The translations under genes and the position numbers were made by a program. This document shows positions 41,270 to 48,317 of a stretch of DNA of 48,940 nucleotides, piece after piece; position 1 is the stretch's first letter, and the number at the start of each line of letters is the position of its first letter. A model generated the notes under the pieces. That model ran no database searches and was not told the origin of the DNA. It saw only the letters and a list, made by a program, of their open reading frames with translations. Source of the DNA: Allorhizocola sp044869915 (GTDB taxonomy: Bacteria; Actinomycetota; Actinomycetes; Mycobacteriales; Micromonosporaceae); the NCBI GenBank assembly GCA_044869915.1, contig JBIOYB010000343.1, positions 1 through 48,940 of the forward strand. Direction: 5' to 3'.

Positions 41270-42187
41270 TCACAGATTTACCGCCGCCCCCGTGTCTTCC
41301 CAGGTGTTGTTGGACCAGACTTTGGGGCTGCCGGTGTCCCAGCGCACCGGCTCGGCCTGCCGGCGAAACCGGTTCCCCGTGACTTCGACCTCGGTGGACC
41401 CGCCCGAGTGCAGCGTGCTGCGCCCGCCGCCGAGGACGTTCCCGACGAGGCGGACGCCGACGATGGGACCGTTGTCTGCGTTCAGCGCGACGGCCGCATC
41501 GGCCTGCGACGGCACGACGATGGTGCTGCCGCTAATCGTGATCTGGCTGCCGTCGCCGTGGCACACCAGCCCAAACCCCTTGTCGGTGTGCAGCAGGTCC
41601 ACGATCCGCGTGTTTTCGACGGTCGCCCGCGTCAGCACGGTGATGCCCACTTGGACCGCGCGCACGACGGTGCCGCGCACCACGAGCCCGTCGGCCTCCT
41701 GCGCTATTCCACGTTGGACGGTGTGCCGGCCGTCGCCGCCGATCTCGCTGTCCTCGATGGTCAGGTTGGTCGCGCCGGGCAGCTGGCGCACTGCCCAGGT
41801 CCCGTCGCTTTCGCGCGCCACGCGCACGCGCCGCAGGGTCACATTGGGCGCCTCGACGAGGATCGTGCCCGTCACCACCAGATCACTGATCACCGCCCCC
41901 GCCGTGGTGACCTCGAGGTCGCCCCGATATGTGCGCGTTTGCGCCGCCGCGGAAGCCGACCGGACGGGCTCAGTGCTCGTAGGAGGATTCGTGGGCTCCC
42001 TCCGCGTACCAGAAAAATCAAAAAGCACGGCAGTGACCAGGGTGATCACCAGGGCCGACGCGGCGGCTGCCACGGCCATAGGGCGGGAGCGGGCGTGCGC
42101 GCGGGGCTCGACTCGCCAGCGGTCGAGGCTGTCCGGCGCCGGGATCTCCTCGAACAGCACCCGCATCCGATCCGGGTCAAACTTCAT
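41270..42187 (-). CDS. membrane-anchored extracytoplasmic parallel beta-helix protein coupled to a sigma factor
   Basis: The 305-residue protein has a short cytoplasmic segment (MKFDPDRMRVLFEEIPAPDS, residues 1-36) and one transmembrane helix (37-57). A Thr/Pro/Ser linker precedes a right-handed beta-helix (about 86-300) with repeating rungs such as VISDLVVTGTILVEAPNVTL, NLTIEDSEIGGDG and GLVVRGTVVRAVQVGITVL. It overlaps the ECF sigma gene by ATGA. The topology fits an anti-sigma factor with an outside sensor, though the cytoplasmic segment is short and lacks a zinc-finger motif. Confidence 0.8.
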   Translation of the reverse strand: MKFDPDRMRVLFEEIPAPDSLDRWRVEPRAHARSRPMAVAAAASALVITLVTAVLFDFSGTRREPTNPPTSTEPVRSASAAAQTRTYRGDLEVTTAGAVISDLVVTGTILVEAPNVTLRRVRVARESDGTWAVRQLPGATNLTIEDSEIGGDGRHTVQRGIAQEADGLVVRGTVVRAVQVGITVLTRATVENTRIVDLLHTDKGFGLVCHGDGSQITISGSTIVVPSQADAAVALNADNGPIVGVRLVGNVLGGGRSTLHSGGSTEVEVTGNRFRRQAEPVRWDTGSPKVWSNNTWEDTGAAVNL

Positions 42188-42759
42188 TTACGCGCCCCTG
42201 TGCGCTCGATGATGGCGCGCAACCGCTCGACGGCGCGGTGGGTGGCGACCGTCGCCGCATGCTCCGAAATGGAAAGCACCCGCCCGATCTCGCCGTAGGA
42301 CAGTCCGGCCGCGATGCGCATGCCGGCCAGTTCGCGGTCGCGCGGGCGCAGGCGCCCCATCGCCGCGAGCGCCAGCCGGATCTCGTCGCGCAGCACGACC
42401 TCGGCCTCAGCGCCGGTTTCGAGGTCGGCGTCGAGGCCCTCCTCGGTGACCCGGCCCAGGATGCGGGTCAGCACGTTGCCGCGGCGGGCCCGCCGTCGAT
42501 AGTGCTCGATGACGGTGTTGCGGGCGATGCGCAGCAGCCAGGGCAGCGCGGCATCGGGCCGGGTGCGCTCATATTCGCGAAACGCGGACACGAAGACCTC
42601 CGACGCGAGGTCCTCTGCGTCGTGCGGGCTGCCCACCTGGGACAGGCAGTATCGATACACGGTGGCCGCATGCGAACGGTAGACGTCGTCGAACGGCTGC
42701 GACCGCGACAGTGGCCGTGTCACGCCTGCGGATAGTCCACGAGGCGATCCTCCCTTCAC
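42184..42759 (-). CDS. ECF RNA polymerase sigma factor
   Basis: The protein is 191 residues from GTG 42759 (GTG 42723 is an alternative nearer the conserved start). Region 2 is FDDVYRSHAATVYRYCLSQV, SPHDAEDLASEVFVSAFREY and WLLRIARNTVIEHYRRRARR; region 4 is LGRLRPRDRELAGM-like, then GLSYGEIGRVLSISEHAATV and ATHRAVERLRAIIE. Such factors redirect RNA polymerase upon envelope signals. Co-translation with the following beta-helix membrane protein suggests that protein controls its activity. No autoregulatory promoter motif was recognised upstream. Confidence 0.92.
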   Translation of the reverse strand: MKGGSPRGLSAGVTRPLSRSQPFDDVYRSHAATVYRYCLSQVGSPHDAEDLASEVFVSAFREYERTRPDAALPWLLRIARNTVIEHYRRRARRGNVLTRILGRVTEEGLDADLETGAEAEVVLRDEIRLALAAMGRLRPRDRELAGMRIAAGLSYGEIGRVLSISEHAATVATHRAVERLRAIIERTGARK

Positions 42760-42816
42760 CTGCCTCTGTCACGTAGAGACGCGCGGGCCGAGCAGATCTC
42801 ATAAAAGGATATTGGC

Positions 42817-43173
42817 TCAGGACTTGCTGCGCGAGCGCCGGTTGCGCGCCCGCTCGCGGTGCTCATCGGAGGCGACGATGTTCATGAGCGCCGCGGCGAT
42901 GGCGATGCCGACGACCGCGACCAGGACCTGGACCCCCAACTCGGCCCAGCTCCAGGTGAAGTGCCAGTTGGCCGCCGCCCAGTCGAAGGCGGCCGGTGCC
43001 CTGTCGTCCACGCCGAAATATCGGGCCACCCAGGTGCCCAAGAAGGCCGATCCGATGCCGACAGCGACCGTCGAGATGGCGCCGATGCTCTGCCTGCCGG
43101 GCAGGATCAGGCGGCCCAGGGTCCCGACGAGGATTCCGATCAGGAGAGCGCTGAGGATCCCATTGATGGTCAT
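42817..43173 (-). CDS. GlsB/YeaQ/YmgE-family stress-associated membrane protein (variant)
   Basis: The 118-residue protein has three hydrophobic segments: ILSALLIGILVGTLGRLILPG (GlsB/YeaQ-type first helix and loop), IGAISTVAVGIGSAFLGTWV, and LGVQVLVAVVGIAIAAALMN. The Arg/Ser-rich tail is cytoplasmic. The insert DDRAPAAFDWAAANWHFTW between helices is longer than usual. Two direct repeats ATGTACC (43172-43178, 43182-43188), 10 bp apart, overlap the start and may be an operator. Confidence 0.8.
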   Translation of the reverse strand: MTINGILSALLIGILVGTLGRLILPGRQSIGAISTVAVGIGSAFLGTWVARYFGVDDRAPAAFDWAAANWHFTWSWAELGVQVLVAVVGIAIAAALMNIVASDEHRERARNRRSRSKS

Positions 43174-43253
43174 GTACCAAAATGTACCCGCGGCAGTCCA
43201 CCTCCAACCCTGCCCGACGTTTAACCCTGCTGCTCGGCGGGCATCGATGCGCC

Positions 43254-43430
43254 ATGCCGATTTTCTTCCGGAAGATGAAGCGATTAGGCCCGTTCCGATT
43301 CCACTTCACGCAGCACGGGTTTTCGTCGTGGGGCATCAAGATTGGCCGCTGGTCGTGGAACTCGAAGACCCGGGCCCACCGGGTCGACCTGCCCGGCCCG
43401 CTGTCCTGGAGGCAGGACAAAAGCGACTAA
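43254..43430 (+). CDS. small basic protein, 58 residues (DUF4236-like)
   Basis: From ATG 43254 the product reads MPIFFRKMKRLGPFRFHFTQ, HGFSSWGIKIGRWSWNSKTR, ending VDLPGPLSWRQDKSD. The LGPFRFxxxxxGxSSWxxKIGRxxWN pattern resembles short DUF4236-type proteins common in actinomycetes. Function unknown. Its stop is 11 bp before the TMEM175 gene, which suggests co-transcription. Confidence 0.7.
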   Translation: MPIFFRKMKRLGPFRFHFTQHGFSSWGIKIGRWSWNSKTRAHRVDLPGPLSWRQDKSD

Positions 43431-43441
43431 GCTCATCGACC

Positions 43442-44017
43442 ATGCAGTCCTGGTCGTCTGAGCGGGTGCCCAACTTCACCGACGCGGGCGTGGCCATCGC
43501 GCTCACCCTGCTGGTCCTGCCGGTGGCCGAGCACGCCGCGCAGGACCCGGCCTGGTACAGGGACAGCGAGGTCTGGTTCCCGTTCGTGCTGTCGTTTGTG
43601 GTCATCGCGGGCTACTGGCGGATCCACCATCGCCTGTTCGACCTGGTCGAACGGGTCGACGGCACGCTGATGACGCTGAACATGTTCTGGCTGTTCGGCA
43701 TCGTGGTCATGCCGGTCACGACCGCCGCACTCGAGGCCGGCGACCCGCGCGTGCCGGACGTCCTCTACGCCTGCAACCTCATGTTTCTCTCGCTGGCCGG
43801 GCTCGCCATGGGCCTGTGGATCGACGCGCGTCCGCGCCTGCGGCGCCCAGGCGCCGCCGAGCTTTCGCGGCAGAGCGTCCGGCGCGGGATCGCGGTCAAC
43901 ATCGTGGTAGCCCTCGCCGTCGGCCTCACGGTGCTGTTCGACGCCTTTGGCCTGCTGGCGCTGCTGGCCCTCCCGTTTGCCCAGCGCCTAGCCGTCCACC
44001 GCACGGTGGCGCATTGA
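43442..44017 (+). CDS. TMEM175-family potassium channel-like membrane protein
   Basis: The 191-residue protein has RVPNFTDAGVAIALTLLVLP in its first helix, a variant (FTD) of the RxxxFSD filter-associated motif of the TMEM175/DUF1211 family. The second helix follows with FPFVLSFVVIAGYWRIHHRL, then LNMFWLFGIVVMPVTTAAL, CNLMFLSLAGLAMGLWIDAR and GIAVNIVVALAVGLTVLFDA, six helices in all. Family members are K+ channels in bacteria and lysosomes. Selectivity here is unknown. Confidence 0.82.
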   Translation: MQSWSSERVPNFTDAGVAIALTLLVLPVAEHAAQDPAWYRDSEVWFPFVLSFVVIAGYWRIHHRLFDLVERVDGTLMTLNMFWLFGIVVMPVTTAALEAGDPRVPDVLYACNLMFLSLAGLAMGLWIDARPRLRRPGAAELSRQSVRRGIAVNIVVALAVGLTVLFDAFGLLALLALPFAQRLAVHRTVAH

Positions 44018-44033
44018 CAGTAGGCCATAGAGT

Positions 44034-44435
44034 GTGGCCGTGTTCACCGCGCTGTCCCGGATCATCGCCTCCTCCGCCGCCGCGGCATCACTGATCGCTG
44101 CCGCTCCCGCGCACGCCGCCGTGCCGTCCCCCTTCACCTGCCAATACATAGTGCTCAGCCAGTGGCACGGTGGCTTCAACGCCGACCTTCGCATCACCAA
44201 CCGTGGCCCGGCCATCGACGGCTGGACCGCGCATTGGACGTTCCAGGTGCCGACGCGAAACGTGGGCGTGTGGTCCGCCCAGCTGGTTCAGGCCAACCCA
44301 TACGACGCCGTGGCGACCCCCGCGAGCTGGATAAAGAAGATCCAATCGGGGCAGACGGTGGCCTTCGGATGGACGGCACTGGCCCCATCGACCGACGTGC
44401 CCACCGACATCACGATAAACGGGCTGCCCTGCTGA
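44034..44435 (+). CDS. secreted stand-alone CBM2 carbohydrate-binding protein
   Basis: The GTG at 44034 (or 44040) opens a signal peptide (ASSAAAASLIAAAPAHA). The remaining about 100 residues are one family 2 carbohydrate-binding module: FTCQYIVLSQWHGGFNADLR, ITNRGPAIDGWTAHWTFQVP, SGQTVAFGWTA and a terminal ITINGLPC. The first and last Cys form the typical end-to-end disulfide. Trp residues of the binding face are present. No catalytic domain is attached; it may bind cellulose or chitin or be a remnant of a larger enzyme. 3' end overlaps the convergent regulator by 26 bp. Confidence 0.85.
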   Translation: MAVFTALSRIIASSAAAASLIAAAPAHAAVPSPFTCQYIVLSQWHGGFNADLRITNRGPAIDGWTAHWTFQVPTRNVGVWSAQLVQANPYDAVATPASWIKKIQSGQTVAFGWTALAPSTDVPTDITINGLPC

Positions 44436-46947
44436 GGTTGTCGCGCACGGTCTGCGCCTGCGGCACGCCCAGCCGGGCATAGCTGTCCAACGCCTCTTGC
44501 CACAGCTCACGCGCCGGTGCGAGCTCGCCCTCGCCCCGGCGCGCGTGCGCCATGCCGTCCAGGGCGCGTGCCCGCTCGAACGGGTCGCCCGTGCGCTCGG
44601 TGAGCGCCAGCGCCGCCTCGTGATGATCCAATGCGGACGCGTATCGGTGCAAAGCGCGCAGCGTCTCGCCCAGATCGTTGAGCACCTCGGTCTCCAGGCC
44701 GCGGTCGCTGGTCTCGCGGCTCATCTCGAGCGCCGACCGCAGACCGTCCAATGCGGACTCGTGCTCCCCCGTCGCCAGGTGGACCGCGGCGATCGCGGCG
44801 ATCGCACTGGCCTGCCCGCCGGGATCGGCCGACTCCCGGCACCGCTCGAGCGCCCGCTCGAGATGGTCGAGCGCCTCGGCATGCCGGCCCAGCAGGCGAC
44901 AGTCGGCGCCGAGGTTGCCCAGCGCGTAACCCTCCAGCCGCCGGTCGCCGACCTCCGTGAAGATGCGTGCGGCCAGCTCGTGATGCGCGGCCGCCTCCGC
45001 GTAACGGCCGCAGCGGCGATGCAGCGCACCGAGGTTGACCAGCTGCACACCCTCGCCGTGCCGGTTGCCGTCGGCGCGATAGCGGGCCAGCGCCTCGTCC
45101 AGCCGCGCCAGCGCGGGCTCGTAGTCGCCGAGGCGTTCGTGCACGACGCCGAGCCGCGCCAGCGCGCGGGCCTCGCCGTCGCGGTCGCCGGCCGCGCGAT
45201 GGCCGGCCAGCGCCTGCTGGAAGTAGGCCAGCGCGTCCCGGTAGTCGCCGAGCCACCAGTGCACGTTGCCGAGGTTGGCCAGCACGGTCGGCGCACCGCC
45301 CTGAGCGGCGACGTCGGCGGCGGTGTGCACCGCGAGGGCTTCCGCGTAGTGCCCGCCGACCTCGAAGTATCGCCACAGGATGCGTGACAGGTCCACGCCG
45401 TGCCGGGGCCAGCCGTCGCGGGCCGCGAACCCGGCTATCGCCACGAGATTGGCCCGGTGTCTGTCCAACCAGGACAGTGGGGCGGCCGGGGGCACGACCT
45501 CCGGCCGCCCCACCCGGTCGTGCGGGAAAAGCGCGTCAGCCGCGGCGCCGGCCGTGCGCGTGTAGTGGTCGAACAGCCGGGTCAGCGGGGTCCGTGTCAT
45601 CGGGGCGTTCTCCTTGGCGTACGCGCGAAGCAGATCGTGCATCGTGAAGGAGCCGCCGCCGGTGGGCTCGATGAGGTGTGCCTGGGCGAGCTCGTCGACG
45701 GCCGCCTGCGCCTGGGCGAGGCCGCAGCCGGCGAGCGCCGCCACGTCGGGCACGTCTATCTCCCGCCCCGGATGCAGACCCAGCAGGGTGAACGCCTGCG
45801 CCGCCTCGGCCGAAAGGCAGTTGAACGACCACGAGAACACGCTCCGGACCGCCGTGCGCGGATCGTCGGGCACGCTGAGCCGGTCGATCCGGCGCGCCTC
45901 GTCGCGCAGGTCATCGGCGAGCTCGGCCAGGGTCATCGCCGGGTGCGCGACCGCGATCTGAGCCGCGATGCGCAGAGCCAAGGGCAGATGCGCGCACAGG
46001 CGCGCGACATCCGCGGCCGCGCCCGGGTCGGCGTCCACCTGCGAGCCGATCACCGCGCGCAGCAACGCGACCGCCTCGGCCTCGCCGAGCACGTCGAGGT
46101 CGATCCGGCGGGCGCCCTCGCGGGCCACCAACCCGGCCAGATTGCTGCGGCTGGTGATCAGCGCGAGGCACGTCGGGGTGCCGGGAAGCAGCGGGCGCAC
46201 ATGGTCGACGCCCGAGGCGTTGTCCAGCAGCACGAGCATCCGGCGGCCGGCCAGCAGCGTGCGGTAATGCGCGGCCCGCTCGTCGAGCTCGGCCGGGATG
46301 TCGGACGCCGCGACGCCCAGGCCGCGCAGGAAGCGGGCCAGCGCGTCCGCGGCCGGTATCGGAGAATCCTCGTCATAACCGCGAAGGTCCACATAGAGCT
46401 GTCCGTCGGGGAAGCGGTCGGCCACCCGATGTGCCCAGCGGACCGCCAGCGTCGTCTTGCCCACGCCCGCGGTGCCGGAGACCGCCGAGATGACCACCGC
46501 CCGGCCGGGTGCGCCGTGGGACAGCAGCGCGTCGAGCTCCTCGAGCGGCCCGGCGCGGCCGCTGAAGCCGAACGCCTCGGCCGGAAGCTGGCGCGGCACA
46601 GTGGCACCGCCGGCGGCCGCGGCCGCCGGGCTCCGCCGGCCCTCCTCCACCCGATCCCTGGCGGTGGCCAGCGCGCCCTGCTCCTCCGGTGTCGCGCCGA
46701 GCAGCCGGATCAGCGCGTCGAAGCGATCGGTGGGCGGCAGGATCCGCCCGGCCAGGTATTCGCCGATGATGCCGTGCGACCAACCCGTGCGGGCGGCGAG
46801 CTCGCGATAGGTCAGTTCGGCCGTCCCGCGCAGGCGGGCGTGGCGGCGGCGCAACTCGCGCAGCACGAGCGCGAGGTCCTGCAGCGAGCGCACTACGCCG
46901 AGCCGGGCCGCCTCGATGGGGCGATCCGGCTCCCGGCGAGCACGCAC
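44410..46947 (-). CDS. HTH-NB-ARC-TPR (STAND, AfsR-like) regulator
   Basis: The 845-residue protein starts at GTG 46947. Residues 20-85 form an XRE-like HTH (LTYRELAARTGWSHGIIGEY). Residues 125-400 form an NB-ARC ATPase with P-loop GTAGVGKT (158-165), Walker B-like MLVLLDNASG and TCLALITSRSNLAGL. A winged-helix part follows (FTLLGLHPGREIDVPDVAAL). From about 505 to 840 there are eight or so tetratricopeptide repeats, e.g. ALAYFQQALAGHRAAGDRDG. STAND proteins switch by ATP-dependent oligomerisation when the repeats sense a ligand, often controlling secondary metabolism or development. It lies between two CBM2 loci. Confidence 0.9.
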   Translation of the reverse strand: MRARREPDRPIEAARLGVVRSLQDLALVLRELRRRHARLRGTAELTYRELAARTGWSHGIIGEYLAGRILPPTDRFDALIRLLGATPEEQGALATARDRVEEGRRSPAAAAAGGATVPRQLPAEAFGFSGRAGPLEELDALLSHGAPGRAVVISAVSGTAGVGKTTLAVRWAHRVADRFPDGQLYVDLRGYDEDSPIPAADALARFLRGLGVAASDIPAELDERAAHYRTLLAGRRMLVLLDNASGVDHVRPLLPGTPTCLALITSRSNLAGLVAREGARRIDLDVLGEAEAVALLRAVIGSQVDADPGAAADVARLCAHLPLALRIAAQIAVAHPAMTLAELADDLRDEARRIDRLSVPDDPRTAVRSVFSWSFNCLSAEAAQAFTLLGLHPGREIDVPDVAALAGCGLAQAQAAVDELAQAHLIEPTGGGSFTMHDLLRAYAKENAPMTRTPLTRLFDHYTRTAGAAADALFPHDRVGRPEVVPPAAPLSWLDRHRANLVAIAGFAARDGWPRHGVDLSRILWRYFEVGGHYAEALAVHTAADVAAQGGAPTVLANLGNVHWWLGDYRDALAYFQQALAGHRAAGDRDGEARALARLGVVHERLGDYEPALARLDEALARYRADGNRHGEGVQLVNLGALHRRCGRYAEAAAHHELAARIFTEVGDRRLEGYALGNLGADCRLLGRHAEALDHLERALERCRESADPGGQASAIAAIAAVHLATGEHESALDGLRSALEMSRETSDRGLETEVLNDLGETLRALHRYASALDHHEAALALTERTGDPFERARALDGMAHARRGEGELAPARELWQEALDSYARLGVPQAQTVRDNLSRAARLS

Positions 46948-47009
46948 ATGACGTTCGATCGATGCAGCATAGCCACCGGGTCATGCGGTTGCGCAAGGAA
47001 AAAGCCGGT

Positions 47010-47041
47010 GCGCCCCGCACCGAGGCTGTGGTGCGGGGCGC
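47010..47041. terminator. hairpin terminator
   Basis: Perfect 12-bp inverted repeat GCGCCCCGCACC (47010-47021) / GGTGCGGGGCGC (47030-47041) with an 8-nt loop, downstream of the minus-strand FnIII-CBM2 remnant. Confidence 0.7.
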
Positions 47042-47053
47042 GCCGATCCCCTC

Positions 47054-47101
47054 TGATTCGAGTCCTGATTTGAGTGCTGATTCGAGTCCTAATTCAAGTC
47101 G
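47054..47101. repeat. four 12-bp imperfect tandem repeats
   Basis: TGATTCGAGTCC, TGATTTGAGTGC, TGATTCGAGTCC and TAATTCAAGTCG at 47054, 47066, 47078 and 47090. AT-richer than the surroundings and placed between the terminator and the CBM2 remnant. No protein frame uses them. Confidence 0.85.
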
Positions 47102-47109
47102 TCCATCGC

Positions 47110-47450
47110 TCACCCCTGCGCGCATGGCGCGTCGTTGGCCGTGAAGCCGGTCGGCGGCTGGAAGGTCGGGCCGGATGACGTGCCTGGGAAACCGAGCGTC
47201 GCCTGTCCCCCCGGCCCGAGGGTGGCGTGGTAGATGGCCGGTGTCAGGGTGACATCCGTCCCGGTGCGGGCCATGGTCCGGCCAGCTGTCGCAGGTGGTA
47301 GCCCGTGACCTGGACGTTGTCGGCCGTCTCGGGCCAGAACACGTCCGCCCTGGTCGTAGTGATGCTGTTGCATGTCGGTGCGGCCGGTTTCGCCGGTGGC
47401 ACGGTGTCCGGGCCGCTGAGCGTGGTGAACGACTTCATCATCAGTTGTCA
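47110..47450 (-). pseudogene. FnIII-CBM2 remnant of a secreted polysaccharide-degrading enzyme
   Basis: From about 47420 the minus strand reads a fibronectin type III start (PDTVPPAKPAAPTCNSITTT, ADVFWPETADNVQVTGYHLR). After about 47285 it switches frame and continues as the C-terminal half of a CBM2 (TGTDVTLTPAIYHATLGPGG, QATLGFPGTSSGPTFQPPTG, FTANDAPC), stop 47110. The FnIII end and the CBM2 N-terminal half are deleted, and the catalytic domain is absent upstream. The order FnIII-CBM2 is typical of actinomycete chitinases and cellulases. The 170 bp between here and the next gene show only short repeats. Confidence 0.75.
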
Positions 47451-47506
47451 ATCTGTGAGGGGGCCGGCTCCATCGTGGGCTCTCCCCTGCGCGCGTACAG
47501 CCGATC

Positions 47507-47536
47507 CTGGACGGGTCTGGACAGCACTGGACAGCC
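47507..47536. repeat. three 10-bp direct repeats upstream of the Calx-beta-like gene
   Basis: CTGGACGGGT, CTGGACAGCA and CTGGACAGCC follow each other with exact 10-bp spacing, about 80 bp before the start at 47616. Helical-turn spacing suggests same-face binding of a regulator; none is assigned. Confidence 0.6.
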
Positions 47537-47615
47537 GGAGGGCGCGCCACAACATCGGTGCAACAGCGGGCCGATAGACAGGCGCCAAAGCAAACCTGAC
47601 AGGGAGGACGCGGAG

Positions 47616-48317
47616 ATGAACATCTGGCGTGGATCCGTCGCGGCGGTGCTTCTGGCGGTGACCGGTGTGGTGCTCTTGGACGCCTCGGCGGCGCCGGCGG
47701 CGTGCGGCCCGGTCGACATCAAGGGGTCCAGCATGGACGTCAAAGAGGGCCAAGTCGTGGAGTATCAAATCGACCGGGGTGGCTGCGGCGAGACGGACTA
47801 TCAGGATCTGGTCTCGGGCGACGCATCGGCCTTCGAGGTCGAGACGGCCCCGACATTTCTGAAGGTCACGGCGAAGCCGGGTGCGTCCAAGACCGCCCCG
47901 TGGAAGCTGACCATCGAGGTCGAACGACTCGGCGTTGTGGACGACGCGGTGACCTTCACCCTCAAGGCCGACAACGGCTCCACCCTACCGCAGGCAGTGC
48001 TGATGTGCGTGCGGGAGAGCTGGGAGGACCCGCTGCCGTGGCAGGCGCGGATCACGCTGAGCCAACCGGCCCTGGCCGCTGTGGGCTTCACCTACAAGCT
48101 GCTGCCGGGGACGGCGAGCTACCCGGGCGATTACAGTCCGGCGCAGGGCAACGGCGTCATCCCGGCGGGGCAGCTGAGCACCACGATCCCGATCTACTTC
48201 CACGTCGACCAACTGGCGGAGGGCCAAGAGTGGTTCACCACGCGGATCACCTCGATCTCCGGAGCCACCATCAAGGCCGACTCCTGCCACAACACCATCG
48301 GGGCCAACCAGACCTAG
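47616..48317 (+). CDS. secreted protein with Calx-beta-like domain
   Basis: ATG 47616 has AGGGAGG 8 nt upstream. A signal peptide (SVAAVLLAVTGVVLLDASAA) precedes about 200 residues. The C-terminal half fits a Calx-beta repeat (VGFTYKLLPGTASYPGDYSP, GVIPAGQLSTTIPIYFHVDQ, EWFTTRITSISGATIKADSC), a calcium-associated beta-sandwich seen in adhesins and surface proteins. The N-terminal half (MDVKEGQVVEYQIDRGGCGE) is a related sandwich with Cys pairs. Function on the cell surface is inferred. The stop overlaps that of the convergent TPR gene. Confidence 0.8.
   Translation: MNIWRGSVAAVLLAVTGVVLLDASAAPAACGPVDIKGSSMDVKEGQVVEYQIDRGGCGETDYQDLVSGDASAFEVETAPTFLKVTAKPGASKTAPWKLTIEVERLGVVDDAVTFTLKADNGSTLPQAVLMCVRESWEDPLPWQARITLSQPALAAVGFTYKLLPGTASYPGDYSPAQGNGVIPAGQLSTTIPIYFHVDQLAEGQEWFTTRITSISGATIKADSCHNTIGANQT

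Noticed and set aside
47295..47615. Longer N-terminus for the Calx-beta-like protein (open frame back to 47295)
   Set aside because: The signal peptide and a strong SD mark ATG 47616 as the start; the extension overlaps the FnIII-CBM2 remnant antisense.
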